From PALSA-968 sp964387075 (GTDB lineage: Bacteria; Bacteroidota; Bacteroidia; B-17B0; Aurantibacillaceae), in the NCBI GenBank assembly GCA_964387075.1, contig CAYLVB010000001.1, positions 434,001-498,000 of the forward strand: a stretch of 64,000 bases of DNA, written 5' to 3'. The position numbers and the translations under genes were made by a program. The notes beneath the pieces were generated by a model, which saw nothing but the letters and a program-made list of their open reading frames with translations, was not told where the DNA came from and ran no database searches. Of the stretch, positions 17,659 through 26,525 are shown in pieces. Each line of letters opens with the position of its first letter. Within the stretch, counting starts at the first letter, position 1.

Positions 17659-18945
17659 ATGGAAAAGAACTTCATACAGGAATTAAAGTGGCGCGGGCTT
17701 TTGCACGATACCATGCCCGGCACCGAGGAGCAATTGCAGAAAGAGATGACCACGGGGTATATCGGGTTCGATCCAACCTCAGATTCGCTGCACATAGGAA
17801 GTTTGTCGCAGATCATGACCCTGCTCCGTTTCCAGCTTTGCGGCCATAAACCCATTGCTTTGGTGGGTGGCGCTACAGGAATGGTGGGAGATCCATCCGG
17901 GAAATCGGCCGAAAGGAATTTGCTGGACGAGAAAAGCCTGAATCATAACCTCGACGGGATCAAAAAACAACTCGAGAAATTCCTGAACTTCAATAGCGGC
18001 GCAAACAGCGCGGAGATCGTGAACAATTACGATTGGTTCAAAGGGTATAATTTCCTGGAATTTATCCGCGACGCGGGTAAGCACATCACCGTAAACTACA
18101 TGATGGCCAAAGATTCGGTAAAGAAACGGATCAGCGGTGATGGCGAAGGGATGTCCTTTACCGAATTCTCTTACCAATTGATACAGGGATACGATTTCTT
18201 TTATTTATGGAAAGAGAAGAAATGTCTCTTGCAGATGGGCGGCAGCGACCAGTGGGGGAATATTACCACCGGAACCGAGTTCATTCGCCGTAAAGCGGGT
18301 GGACACGCTTTTGCTTTGACCACACAGTTGATCACGAAGGCTGATGGAAGTAAATTCGGCAAAACAGAAACGGGAAATATCTGGCTGGATCCTAAGAAAA
18401 CATCTCCCTACAAATTCTACCAGTTTTGGCTGAATGTGAGCGATGCCGACGCGAAGAATTACATTCGCTACTTTACTTTGTTGAGCAGAGAAGAGATAGA
18501 AGCTTTGGAAAAACAGCATGATGCGGCTCCGCACGAGCGTGTGCTGCAAAAAACATTGGCAAAAGACGTTACTATACGCGTGCACAGCGAAGCAGACCAT
18601 AAGGCCGCGGTTGAAGCGACAGAAATTTTATTTAAAGGAAGTTTGAACGATCTGGGAAAGCTTGACGAGAAATTATTCCTTGAGATCTTTGATGGCGTGC
18701 CGCATTTTGATGTGAGCAAAAGCAGCGTTGAGAACGGACTGAGCCTGATCGACTTTTTAACGGTAAGCACCAATATCTTCCAAAGCAAAGGAGAGGCCCG
18801 TAAAATGCTGCAGGCCGGCGGTGTTTCTATCAATAAAGAAAAAGCAGTGGCCGAAGGGAATATCGATGCGGCCCACCTCATCAACAACAAATACATTTTG
18901 ATCCAAAAAGGCAAGAAGAATTATTTTTTAGCAAAGGTCGTCTAA
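17659..18945 (+). CDS. tyrS: tyrosyl-tRNA synthetase
   Basis: 428 aa, class I aminoacyl-tRNA synthetase. The HIGH motif appears as LHIGS, and the KMSKS loop as KFGKT, as in the TyrRS type. Other landmarks are DWF/NYDWFKGYNFLEF, FTEFSYQLIQGYDF and QMGGSDQWGNITTG (tyrosine pocket). A C-terminal S4 RNA-binding domain is visible as EARKMLQAGGVSINKEK. It charges tRNA-Tyr in the cytoplasm. The stop overlaps the next gene's start (TAATG). Confidence 0.97.
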   Translation: MEKNFIQELKWRGLLHDTMPGTEEQLQKEMTTGYIGFDPTSDSLHIGSLSQIMTLLRFQLCGHKPIALVGGATGMVGDPSGKSAERNLLDEKSLNHNLDGIKKQLEKFLNFNSGANSAEIVNNYDWFKGYNFLEFIRDAGKHITVNYMMAKDSVKKRISGDGEGMSFTEFSYQLIQGYDFFYLWKEKKCLLQMGGSDQWGNITTGTEFIRRKAGGHAFALTTQLITKADGSKFGKTETGNIWLDPKKTSPYKFYQFWLNVSDADAKNYIRYFTLLSREEIEALEKQHDAAPHERVLQKTLAKDVTIRVHSEADHKAAVEATEILFKGSLNDLGKLDEKLFLEIFDGVPHFDVSKSSVENGLSLIDFLTVSTNIFQSKGEARKMLQAGGVSINKEKAVAEGNIDAAHLINNKYILIQKGKKNYFLAKVV

Positions 18946-19577
18946 TGAAAAAACATCTTTTACTGCTTGTGTTCATAGCCAACATGGGTTTTTTGTCGGC
19001 ACAGAAAAAAGCGGTCACCGAAACCGGCGAAGAAGTCATTCTTTACCCGGATGGCACCTGGAAATCGCTTGAAGTGAAAGAAAGTGCCACTACCCGGCTG
19101 GATACATTGGTTGTTTCTAAACCAACCACTTCCACTTTTTTGGTAAAGGGAGAGAAAATGGACTATGGCGTTTGGATCAATTCCAAGAAATGGACCTTTA
19201 AAAAGAACACCAAACCCGATCGGGATGAGGAATACAACTTCCAGATGATGGGCGAGGATGCCTATATGATGGTGATACCCGAAAAAATTGAGATCCCGCT
19301 TGCCCAGCTGAAAGAACTGGCTTTTAAGAACGCCCAATCTGCCGCGCCGGATGTAACCATTGTACACGAGGATATGCGCAAAGTGAACGGCGTGCTGGTA
19401 AGCTGTATGCAAATGGATGGAACGATACAAGGCATTAAATTTACGTACTTCTGCTATTATTATTCCGGAAAGATCGGTTCCATACAGGTGATGACCTATA
19501 CCTCGAAGGATCTTTTCCCCAGGTACAAAAAGGAAATGGAAAACTTATTGAACGGTTTTGTCCTCCTCAAAAAATAA
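18945..19577 (+). CDS. exported protein of unknown function
   Basis: 210 aa with a signal peptide (MKKHLLLLVFIANMGFLSAQ). After it comes TETGEEVILYPDGTWK, a motif I recognise from several Bacteroidota exported proteins of unknown role, then a mixed alpha/beta domain. No catalytic signature is visible. It is translationally coupled to tyrS, and its last 20 nt overlap the next gene. Confidence 0.7.
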   Translation: MKKHLLLLVFIANMGFLSAQKKAVTETGEEVILYPDGTWKSLEVKESATTRLDTLVVSKPTTSTFLVKGEKMDYGVWINSKKWTFKKNTKPDRDEEYNFQMMGEDAYMMVIPEKIEIPLAQLKELAFKNAQSAAPDVTIVHEDMRKVNGVLVSCMQMDGTIQGIKFTYFCYYYSGKIGSIQVMTYTSKDLFPRYKKEMENLLNGFVLLKK

Positions 19578-20373
19578 AGGTCTTTTTTCCTTCCTTTTCC
19601 TCCTTGTTTGTCTTTCAAGCGGGTTCGCGCAACCACTTATCATCGCGCATCGCGGCGCCAGCAATTTGGCCGTAGAGAACAGCCTGGCCGCCTTTGAAAA
19701 AGCCATCGAAGTAAAAGCAGATTATATTGAGACCGATGTGCATCAAACTTCCGACAGCGTGGTGGTTTTGATGCACGACCTCAGCGTGAACAGAGTATGC
19801 CAGGTGAAAGGACATAAAAAGATCCTTATTAAGAATCTCAGCTCCAAAGATTTTCTCTCACTGAAGTACAAAAATTCGAGCCAATCCCCTCCTACCCTTG
19901 ATTCGGCCATCAAGTTTATTCATGGTCGCTGTAAATTGCTGATTGAATTGAAGAAAGGGAACGGTTATTATCAAGGGATCGAACAACGCATCCTGAAAAT
20001 AATTGCAGATAACAATGCCTCTTCCTGGGTGAACATCATTCACTCTTTCGATAAAAAAGCGCTGCTGGATCTGAACCAAAAGAACACGGGCATTAAACTG
20101 CAAAGGTTGATCGTTTTTAAATTGCCACTCACCAGCTTTAATTTCTCGAAGAAACTGAACAAGGACAAATTCAACGAATGGGACGGCGTGAATGTGTACT
20201 ACCGTTTTTGCTCTCGTCGCCTCATCCGCAAACTCCACAAACAAAACAAAACCGTTTACGCCTGGACCGTCAATAAAAAAGGCCCGATGAGAAGATTGAT
20301 CCGGAAAGGTGTGGATGGGATCATTACCAATAAGCCGGAGATGTTAAGCAGCCTATTGAAAATTAAAAATTGA
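19558..20373 (+). CDS. glycerophosphodiester phosphodiesterase
   Basis: 271 aa. After a signal peptide (LFSFLFLLVCLSSGFAQ) come the GDPD signatures IIAHRGASNLAVENSLAAF, ADYIETDVHQT and VVLMHD, with the metal and catalytic His/Glu/Asp residues all present. The C-terminal half has VYAWTVNKK and GVDGIITNKPE, which close the TIM barrel. It would cleave glycerophosphodiesters to glycerol 3-phosphate and an alcohol in the periplasm. The best start is a TTG at 19558 inside the preceding gene; no ATG places the signal peptide correctly. Confidence 0.9.
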   Translation: MSSSKNKGLFSFLFLLVCLSSGFAQPLIIAHRGASNLAVENSLAAFEKAIEVKADYIETDVHQTSDSVVVLMHDLSVNRVCQVKGHKKILIKNLSSKDFLSLKYKNSSQSPPTLDSAIKFIHGRCKLLIELKKGNGYYQGIEQRILKIIADNNASSWVNIIHSFDKKALLDLNQKNTGIKLQRLIVFKLPLTSFNFSKKLNKDKFNEWDGVNVYYRFCSRRLIRKLHKQNKTVYAWTVNKKGPMRRLIRKGVDGIITNKPEMLSSLLKIKN

Positions 20374-20446
20374 AGATTGCAAATTGGTTTTAAAGCCGGA
20401 AACTAAAATTTGAAATCTGCAATCCGGAATCTGCAATCAGAGATCC

Positions 20447-21400
20447 TTAATTGATCCTGATCTGCTGCCCCACTTTCAAATAGAAACGTTTGTCCGTTCC
20501 ATTGAGCGCTTTCATTTGCTGGGTGGTGAGCCCGTAACGCTTAGCCACTTCGTACCAACTGTCGCCACGCTGAACTGTATAAACGGTGGCGTTGCTTGGG
20601 AAAGCAGCCAGCCCATATTTAGATTTGCGCAAAGTCAAGGTATCACTGTAGGTCTTGAACTCAGTAAAAGAGATCAGGTTGGCGGGATTTAATGCGTGAC
20701 CCTTGAAACGAACTTCAAAGTGTAAGTGAGTTCCCGTAGCATGACCTGTCATTCCACCCAAACCAACCATTTGACCTGATGTAACCATATCACCGGCTTT
20801 TACTTTGATCCTGGAAAGATGGGCGTACACGGTCTCGAGTCCGTTATAGTGCCTTACGATCACAACATTTCCATAACCATTCTGGCGGCGGGCAATGCGC
20901 ACTTTGCCATCGAAGGCACAAAGAACTTTATCTCCTTTGTTCAGATCGATGTCGATGCCCTTGTGCATGCGTTTCTCGCGCCAACCATAATTGGAGGTAA
21001 CGATACCGCAAATGGGAGGCGTATAAGTACCCAAAGAGTCATTGGTCATTAAAAGATTCATCAGCTCCGGAAGCGCGTCATCGGGAGCCGGTGCAAAAAC
21101 GGTCTCTTCATCAAAGTCGCTGTAGAATTCTTCGGCCGGGATAGTAGTAAGCTTTACGGTCTTCATACGTTCCAGCTCCGCGCTGTAATTCGTTACCATG
21201 GCAATGACTTCGGGAGAAACGGTATCGAGATCAAGGATAGAATCGACCATATATACCAGTTCTTCGTAACTAACTGTCTTTACAACATGTGTTGTATCTT
21301 CCTTATGCGGAGTGCCGGGCACCATGGACTTCACCGGAAAGGCAAAAGAAACCATGGCGGCTGCCAGGATCACACAAGCTATTTTAAAAGAAGCCTTCAT
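20447..21400 (-). CDS. M23-family metallopeptidase with C-terminal LysM domain
   Basis: 317 aa with an N-terminal signal peptide or anchor. The LytM/M23 zinc site is intact: HKGIDID (HxxxD) and HLHFEV (HxH), within GIVTSNYGWREKRMHKG. The last ~45 residues form a LysM peptidoglycan-binding motif (YTVQRGDSWYEVAKRYGLT). It is probably a DD-endopeptidase acting on cell-wall crosslinks during growth or division, or a scaffold for another hydrolase. Confidence 0.93.
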   Translation of the reverse strand: MKASFKIACVILAAAMVSFAFPVKSMVPGTPHKEDTTHVVKTVSYEELVYMVDSILDLDTVSPEVIAMVTNYSAELERMKTVKLTTIPAEEFYSDFDEETVFAPAPDDALPELMNLLMTNDSLGTYTPPICGIVTSNYGWREKRMHKGIDIDLNKGDKVLCAFDGKVRIARRQNGYGNVVIVRHYNGLETVYAHLSRIKVKAGDMVTSGQMVGLGGMTGHATGTHLHFEVRFKGHALNPANLISFTEFKTYSDTLTLRKSKYGLAAFPSNATVYTVQRGDSWYEVAKRYGLTTQQMKALNGTDKRFYLKVGQQIRIN

Positions 21401-21609
21401 GCGGGAGGGCTAAAATAGTGATTTTTCGCTAAATTAAAAACTTATTAACAATTGATTAGCAGGTATTTACTATCAGACAGATAAAGTGTTCATTTGCTGG
21501 TATTATGAGAGGTTTTATCATGGTTTTTAAGCCATGGGCGACTTATAAGTGGTTACCGGGCCTTTGGAAAAAAATTTCATTTCTAACAAAAAAAATATAA
21601 ATTAGTGGC

Positions 21610-22317
21610 ATGGAAGCAAACGACTCAAAAAACTTTTTTATCCTTTACAAGCCAAAGGATATCGTAAGCGGCGATTTTTATTACGCCCTTTCACACAAAG
21701 CAACGGGAGCCAAAAAGGAACTTTTCTACATGTGTACCGCAGATTGTACCGGTCACGGTGTACCGGGAGCCTTCATGAGCATGTTGGGGATCTCTTACCT
21801 CAACGAATCCATCATCGAAAAGAACATCAGCAAGCCCAACGAGGTGCTTAACAACATGCGCGAGGAGATCATCTCTTCCCTGAACCCCGAGGGTTCTGAA
21901 GAAGAAAGTAAGGATGGTATGGACTGCGTATTGTGCGCCTACGATTTTGAAGGCATGAAGCTTGATTTTGCCGCGGCCAACAACCCGCTATGGCTTTACC
22001 GCGAAGGTAAACTAACCGAATACAAGCCCGATAAAATGCCTGTAGGTAAATACCAGGACGCCCACGCTCCTTTTAACGTACAGACCATTGACCTTAAGAA
22101 AGGCGATATCGTATATACATTCACTGACGGTTATGCTGACCAGTTTGGCGGGCCAAAAGGAAAGAAATTCAAGTACAAACAACTCGAAGAGACCCTGATG
22201 GCCAGCGCGCATTTGGGCATGGACGAGCAGAAGAATATTCTGAACGAGAAGTTCGAGGCCTGGAAAGGGAACTTAGAGCAGGTCGACGATGTATTGGTGA
22301 TCGGTATTAAGATCTAA
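21610..22317 (+). CDS. stand-alone SpoIIE/PP2C-type serine phosphatase
   Basis: 235 aa consisting of little more than the catalytic domain. Metal-binding Asp motifs are all present: SGDFYYA, ADCTGHGVPGA, FTDGYADQ and QVDDVLVIG. It begins at KNFFILYKPKDIVSGDF, exactly where the catalytic part of the TPR-SpoIIE protein at 54458-56593 begins, but has no sensor, membrane helix or signal peptide. An in-frame stop lies 12 nt upstream, so the short form is real in this sequence. It probably dephosphorylates anti-anti-sigma-like or other phosphoproteins; the activating input must come from another protein. Confidence 0.88.
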   Translation: MEANDSKNFFILYKPKDIVSGDFYYALSHKATGAKKELFYMCTADCTGHGVPGAFMSMLGISYLNESIIEKNISKPNEVLNNMREEIISSLNPEGSEEESKDGMDCVLCAYDFEGMKLDFAAANNPLWLYREGKLTEYKPDKMPVGKYQDAHAPFNVQTIDLKKGDIVYTFTDGYADQFGGPKGKKFKYKQLEETLMASAHLGMDEQKNILNEKFEAWKGNLEQVDDVLVIGIKI

Positions 22318-22368
22318 GATTGAAGATTGTGCCGTAGGCATCCCATCGGGAAAAATTGAAACATGAAG

Positions 22369-22396
22369 ACCCGGGCCGAAAGGTTCGGGTTTTTTA
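22369..22396 (+). terminator. terminator with GAAA tetraloop
   Basis: ACCCGGGCC (22369-22377) pairs with GGTTCGGGT (22382-22390), with two G-U pairs, around a GAAA tetraloop, followed by a T-run. It lies 50 nt downstream of the phosphatase gene. Confidence 0.85.
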
Positions 22397-22433
22397 TTGA
22401 GGAAATGTTACCCATATTTGTTCTACAGGTAAT

Positions 22434-23033
22434 ATGAAAAAACTACATCTGCTTATACTCCTGGGTTTTCTTTCTGTTACAGCTAGTGCCCAGGAACCGG
22501 CTGCGGAAGAAACGCCCTACTCGCTTGCAACTCCCACGGGTTGGGGCACCGAGAAAATTCCTTTTCCCATCGGTTTCGCGCCTTCTATTCCTTACAAAGG
22601 TATGGAAGACATTCGTTTTACCCCGGGCTGGGCAAAGAAAGCAACGGATGAGTATTGGAGCTATGCCTTTCTATGGTATTTGGAAGGAAAAGTGAAGGTC
22701 AATGCTTCTGTACTCGACAGCAACATGAAAGCTTATTACACGGGCCTAATTGCCGCGGCCGGGCGCGACATTCCCATCGAAAAACTGATCCCTGTGGTAA
22801 CGGTATTCAAAAAGTTGAAGAAAAACAAAGGCGATAAGGAAACCTATAGCGGAACCATTACCATGCTTGACTACATGAAAAAGGAACCCATTACGCTGAA
22901 TTGCAAAGTGCATGTAAGTTCTTGCGGTAAAGAGAAAACCGTGCTCTTCTTTGAATTATCGCCACAAGCTCCTGCGCATAAGACATGGATAGCCCTGGAT
23001 AAATTGTGGAGCGATTTTAAATGCCAAAAGTGA
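22434..23033 (+). CDS. exported protein of unknown function
   Basis: 199 aa with a clear signal peptide (MKKLHLLILLGFLSVTASAQ). The mature part has no motif I recognise; two Cys sit near the C-terminus (VHVSSCGKE, FKCQK) and could form a disulfide. It starts after a terminator and stands alone, convergent with the histidine kinase gene. Likely periplasmic. Confidence 0.7.
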   Translation: MKKLHLLILLGFLSVTASAQEPAAEETPYSLATPTGWGTEKIPFPIGFAPSIPYKGMEDIRFTPGWAKKATDEYWSYAFLWYLEGKVKVNASVLDSNMKAYYTGLIAAAGRDIPIEKLIPVVTVFKKLKKNKGDKETYSGTITMLDYMKKEPITLNCKVHVSSCGKEKTVLFFELSPQAPAHKTWIALDKLWSDFKCQK

Positions 23034-23079
23034 AGATAATTCTTCCTAAACAAACCCGCCGGCCCCTAAACAGGCCTAT

Positions 23080-23125
23080 ATGCGGCGGACAAGGTAAATG
23101 ATCTCGCCCTGCATGTAAGCGGTAG
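23080..23125 (-). pseudogene. remnant copy of a methyltransferase 3' end
   Basis: On the minus strand, just after the kinase stop, the sequence reads RYRLHAG and, one base shifted, EIIYLVRRI then a stop. The intact methyltransferase at 27463-28227 ends RYRLPAGEIIYLCRKN. The shared DNA core TAAATGATCTCGCC (plus strand, 23095-23108) recurs at 26438 and, with one change, at 27482. It is too short to encode anything useful. Confidence 0.45.
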
Positions 23126-23127
23126 CG

Positions 23128-25137
23128 TTAAGCTGCATTACCCGGGCCTTCTGCGGGAATCCACACATGAAACATTGCGCCCGCGCCGGGTTCGCTGCCT
23201 GCGCTTATGTCTCCCTGGTGAGTTTCCACGATCCGCTTGCAAATGGCTAATCCCATGCCCGTGCCGGGATAACTGTCGTAACCATGCAGGCGCTGGAAAA
23301 CCTCGAAAATACGTTCGCTGTATTCCGGATCAAATCCAATTCCATTATCCTCGATCGTTAAATGGCAATAAATAATTTCCGGGTTTAGGCCCTTGCGGCC
23401 GCTTTCTTTTCCCTTTTCAAAACGGGAGGCTATACGGATGCGGGGCGGCCTCTCGGGCGACGTAAATTTCAGGGCATTGCTCAGTAAGTTCTGGATCAGT
23501 TGGCGAAACTGGTAGGGTATAACCTTCACATTTCCGCTCGCGACTGATTCAACGGTCGCGTTTGACCGCTCTATGCTTTCTTTAAAGTCATTGAGCACCT
23601 CATTTACCATTGAATGAATAGCGGTGCTATGAAAACTATCTTCCCGGTTTTGTATGCGCGAGTAGGACAAAAGGTCTTTCAGGAGAGATTGCATCCTCTT
23701 TACTGAATCGTGAATGACCTTCAGGTACTTTTTTGCGTCGGCATTCAAGACATGCTGTTCTTCCTCGAGCAGATCAGAAAAAGTAACTATTTTCCGTAAG
23801 GGTTCCTGGAGATCGTGACTCGATATGTAGGTAAAGGTTTCCAATTCTCTGTTGATTAGTTCGAGATCGGCGTTTTTTTGCTGAAGCGCGGCATTACTAA
23901 CCTCTATTTCATTGTTTTTTTGCTTTAACAGTTCATTGGCCTGTTTTAGTTCCAATGTGCGCGCCGTTACTTTTTCCTCCAGGGCTTCTTCCGCTTTTTT
24001 CTGTTCGCTAATATCGGTATTGGTACCGATCCACCTGACAACCCTGCCTAAATGGTCGCGCAGCGGAACAACCCTCGTGAGAAAAGGTCTGAATACACCA
24101 TCAGCGCCCTTTAGAGGAAAGACCATTTCGAAGGGATCTCCGGTGTTAATGGAAAACTTCCAGCGCTCGAGAACGGCAGGGAGCTTTTCGGGATCGTGCA
24201 CAGATTGCCAGCCCCAACCTTCCATTTGTTCGGCCGTGGTACCCGTATACTCATACCATCTTTTATTGTACCAGAAGATCCAACCCTCTCCATCGGCTAT
24301 CCAGGCAAGGTTTTGAATGCTGTTTGCCAACGTATTAAACTTCGCCTCACTCTCTTCTACCTGCTTTCTAGCCAGGATCTGATCTGTTACTTCTACCGCG
24401 TGAACGAGTATACCGTCAACCGCGCCCGCTGCATCGTGCGAAGCCTGGTATATAAAGTTAAAATAGCCTTCTTCCAGTTTACCATTTCCGCGTTCTAATT
24501 TAACGGCAAGTTCACTGGCACTATAAGTGGCGCCGGTTCTGTAAACCGTGTCCAATATTTCAAAAAGGCCGGTTCCGTGCAGCTCGGGAAGCGCCTCGCG
24601 GATCGGTTTTCCGATCAGCTCCCGTTCTCCTACCAGCTTTCTGTACATGTAATTGGCGATCTCAAACACATGCCGCGGGCCCCTTAAAATGCAAATGATC
24701 GCGGGCGCCTGCATAAACAAATCATGGATTTCTTTGCGGCTCTTTTTTTCAATGGCCAGCAGGTGCTGAATTCTTTCTTCCTGTTCCTTATTTTTGGTTA
24801 TATCGGTACAGATGGTGATATAAGCCGCGCGGCCATGGGGGTCTTTTAACGTTGATATGCTGTTGCTTACCCAAACCACTTCGCGGCTTTTTTTTACATA
24901 CCGCTTTTCGATCACAAACCGATCCGGAGAATCCCTGAGGAGCTGAAGGCTCCGATCCCGGTCATCAGGATGCGTAATGTCCAGCATGCTCATGCCGAGC
25001 AGTTCTTCTTTTGGATAGCCGGTTATTTTACAAAAACGATCGTTTGCCTCCACAAAACAGCCATCCCGGTCTGTCTGGCACACACCTGCATTGAGGTGAT
25101 CAAGCAGGTCGTTTAATTTATTCTCGCTGATTTCCAC
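23128..25137 (-). CDS. PAS-domain sensor histidine kinase
   Basis: 669 aa, no signal peptide or membrane helix, so cytoplasmic. It contains three PAS domains (about residues 5-118, 135-262 and 265-385), a coiled coil (385-432), a HisKA dimerisation domain with phospho-acceptor His441 (FTYISSHDLQEPLRK), and a HATPase_c domain with N box (LLSNALKF), DNGIGFD and GTGMGLA. It lies 44 nt downstream of the response regulator gene and in one orientation with the H-NOX gene, so the three probably form one signalling unit. PAS ligands are not predictable from sequence. Confidence 0.93.
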   Translation of the reverse strand: MEISENKLNDLLDHLNAGVCQTDRDGCFVEANDRFCKITGYPKEELLGMSMLDITHPDDRDRSLQLLRDSPDRFVIEKRYVKKSREVVWVSNSISTLKDPHGRAAYITICTDITKNKEQEERIQHLLAIEKKSRKEIHDLFMQAPAIICILRGPRHVFEIANYMYRKLVGERELIGKPIREALPELHGTGLFEILDTVYRTGATYSASELAVKLERGNGKLEEGYFNFIYQASHDAAGAVDGILVHAVEVTDQILARKQVEESEAKFNTLANSIQNLAWIADGEGWIFWYNKRWYEYTGTTAEQMEGWGWQSVHDPEKLPAVLERWKFSINTGDPFEMVFPLKGADGVFRPFLTRVVPLRDHLGRVVRWIGTNTDISEQKKAEEALEEKVTARTLELKQANELLKQKNNEIEVSNAALQQKNADLELINRELETFTYISSHDLQEPLRKIVTFSDLLEEEQHVLNADAKKYLKVIHDSVKRMQSLLKDLLSYSRIQNREDSFHSTAIHSMVNEVLNDFKESIERSNATVESVASGNVKVIPYQFRQLIQNLLSNALKFTSPERPPRIRIASRFEKGKESGRKGLNPEIIYCHLTIEDNGIGFDPEYSERIFEVFQRLHGYDSYPGTGMGLAICKRIVETHQGDISAGSEPGAGAMFHVWIPAEGPGNAA

Positions 25138-25181
25138 TTGACAACAATTCTTTATTGATCATCCGTATCCAAAGGCCGGCG

Positions 25182-25670
25182 CTATTCGCCATTCAGCATA
25201 AATCCGGCGCGGCCTGGCCGCTGCTCCTTATGCCTGATCGCATTAAAAATAAGCTGCAGGTACCTTACAAGGTCTGAGAAGGTGCATTTTTGGAGGTAAT
25301 AATAAGCTCCGTTATTATAAAGAACATCCGCAACTGTTTCCCTTAATGAAGTAGAATAAATGATCACTTCAACGCCCTTTAGCTTTTCATGCGATTTTAT
25401 TAGCTGAAGGCACTCGGCCCCGTTCTTGCGAGGCATGTTCAGGTCTAAAAAAACCACATCCGGCACAACAACTCCATCGGTTAAAAGATACTTCATCAGC
25501 TGCTCACCGTTATTTACAACATGGAGGGCAATGTTATGATCTAATTTAGCTATAGCCTTCCCAAAAAGAAAGCGGTCGTCCTTGTCGTCGTCGGCAAGCA
25601 ATACAGTTAGCTCCCGTTGTGGATACAGCCCTTTTTCCTGTTCAGGTATGTTTGCGGTGGTCAGTGCCAA
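25182..25670 (-). CDS. single-domain response regulator (Rcp1-like)
   Basis: 162 aa with a receiver domain only. The acidic pocket is LLADDDKDD (residues ~24-32), the phospho-acceptor is Asp76 in VFLDLNMPRKNGAE, the Thr/Ser switch is IIYSTS and the Lys is in YYLQKCT. The extended loop after the Asp and the absence of an output domain fit the Rcp1-type regulators that pair with PAS or phytochrome kinases. Output is probably by protein-protein interaction. Gaps are 65 nt to the H-NOX gene and 44 nt to the kinase gene. Confidence 0.92.
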   Translation of the reverse strand: MALTTANIPEQEKGLYPQRELTVLLADDDKDDRFLFGKAIAKLDHNIALHVVNNGEQLMKYLLTDGVVVPDVVFLDLNMPRKNGAECLQLIKSHEKLKGVEVIIYSTSLRETVADVLYNNGAYYYLQKCTFSDLVRYLQLIFNAIRHKEQRPGRAGFMLNGE

Positions 25671-25735
25671 TTTTGTGCGGTTTAAAGATACATGAATGAA
25701 AGGTTCTAAGCCTAAAATAAGCTCAATTGCATATT

Positions 25736-26296
25736 TTAATGCTTAAAATGTACTTTTATCTGCACCTGCTCAGCATCGGGGGCGGTGACGGGCTCAACCA
25801 TCACATGCTTCTCCTCCTTATAATATTTGGCTATACCCCTTATGATCCCAACGGCCAGGCTGCCCATTCTCCTCTTGGAAAAATAATCCACCATCAGCAG
25901 ATCGTCGCTTACGGGCGTTACTTCCAAAATCGGAGGGTGGGCGGTGCTATTCAGTTTCCTGACCGCGCCGTGCATTACTTTTTCTGTATGAAGGAGTACT
26001 TCCCTTGTTTTCCATTCGGGACGCAAATAAAGGGCATACAAAGCAAAAAGATCGGGTACCAGGTATTCTCCAAAGCTTTCCTTTAAATATTCAACGGATC
26101 TACCGCTGGTCAGAGAAGCCGCGTGAAGAATGGCGCCGATCTCCTCGATAGGATAAGCCTGGGTCAATTCAAAGTCCTTTTCTTCAATGTTGGCCTTCAG
26201 CAAAAATTGCTCCCAGGAGCCAGGCGGATAATTATGATCAATAAACTTTTTTAGCAGAAAAAAAATTGACCCGTGGACGGTAAATTGTGTGTTCAT
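25736..26296 (-). CDS. H-NOX (heme-NO/O2-binding) domain protein
   Basis: 186 aa, the length of a single H-NOX domain. The N-terminus MNTQFTVHGSIFFLLKKFI is typical. The three diagnostic features are present: proximal heme ligand His109, conserved Pro122 exactly 13 residues later, and the YxSxR heme-propionate motif as Tyr138-Ser140-Arg142 (YFSKR). H-NOX proteins bind NO (and sometimes O2) through a b-type heme and signal to histidine kinases, cyclases or chemoreceptors. Here a response regulator and a histidine kinase follow on the same strand, which suggests NO sensing feeds into them. The upstream region has a degenerate -7-like box (TATGCTTTG). Confidence 0.82.
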   Translation of the reverse strand: MNTQFTVHGSIFFLLKKFIDHNYPPGSWEQFLLKANIEEKDFELTQAYPIEEIGAILHAASLTSGRSVEYLKESFGEYLVPDLFALYALYLRPEWKTREVLLHTEKVMHGAVRKLNSTAHPPILEVTPVSDDLLMVDYFSKRRMGSLAVGIIRGIAKYYKEEKHVMVEPVTAPDAEQVQIKVHFKH

Positions 26297-26525
26297 TATT
26301 TACCCGATGCGCTGTAATCTCAAAGCATAAAAGTACTTCAAAATAAATGCATTATGTTACAAAATTAACAGCTTCTTACGCCGTCGAAAAAATACCAAGT
26401 TACATCAGGCAGCTTCATAAGATGCAGGCGGGGAAGATAAATGATCTCGCCAAGGGATACCGGATACCAAACCGCTAACAGACCTGGTGTTTGGTTTTTT
26501 TATTAAATTTGATTAGAAATAGTAA
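26297..26525. other. intergenic gap with a second copy of the methyltransferase-tail core
   Basis: The gap separates the H-NOX gene from the lipoprotein gene. At 26438-26451 it holds TAAATGATCTCGCC, identical to the copy at 23095. Read on the minus strand, this spells GEIIYLPR, as in the methyltransferase C-terminus (GEIIYLCR). A weak terminator-like stem (26466-26500: ACCAAAC with GTTTGGT, then a T-run) and a -7 box TAAATTTG at 26504-26511 precede the lipoprotein start. Confidence 0.5.
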
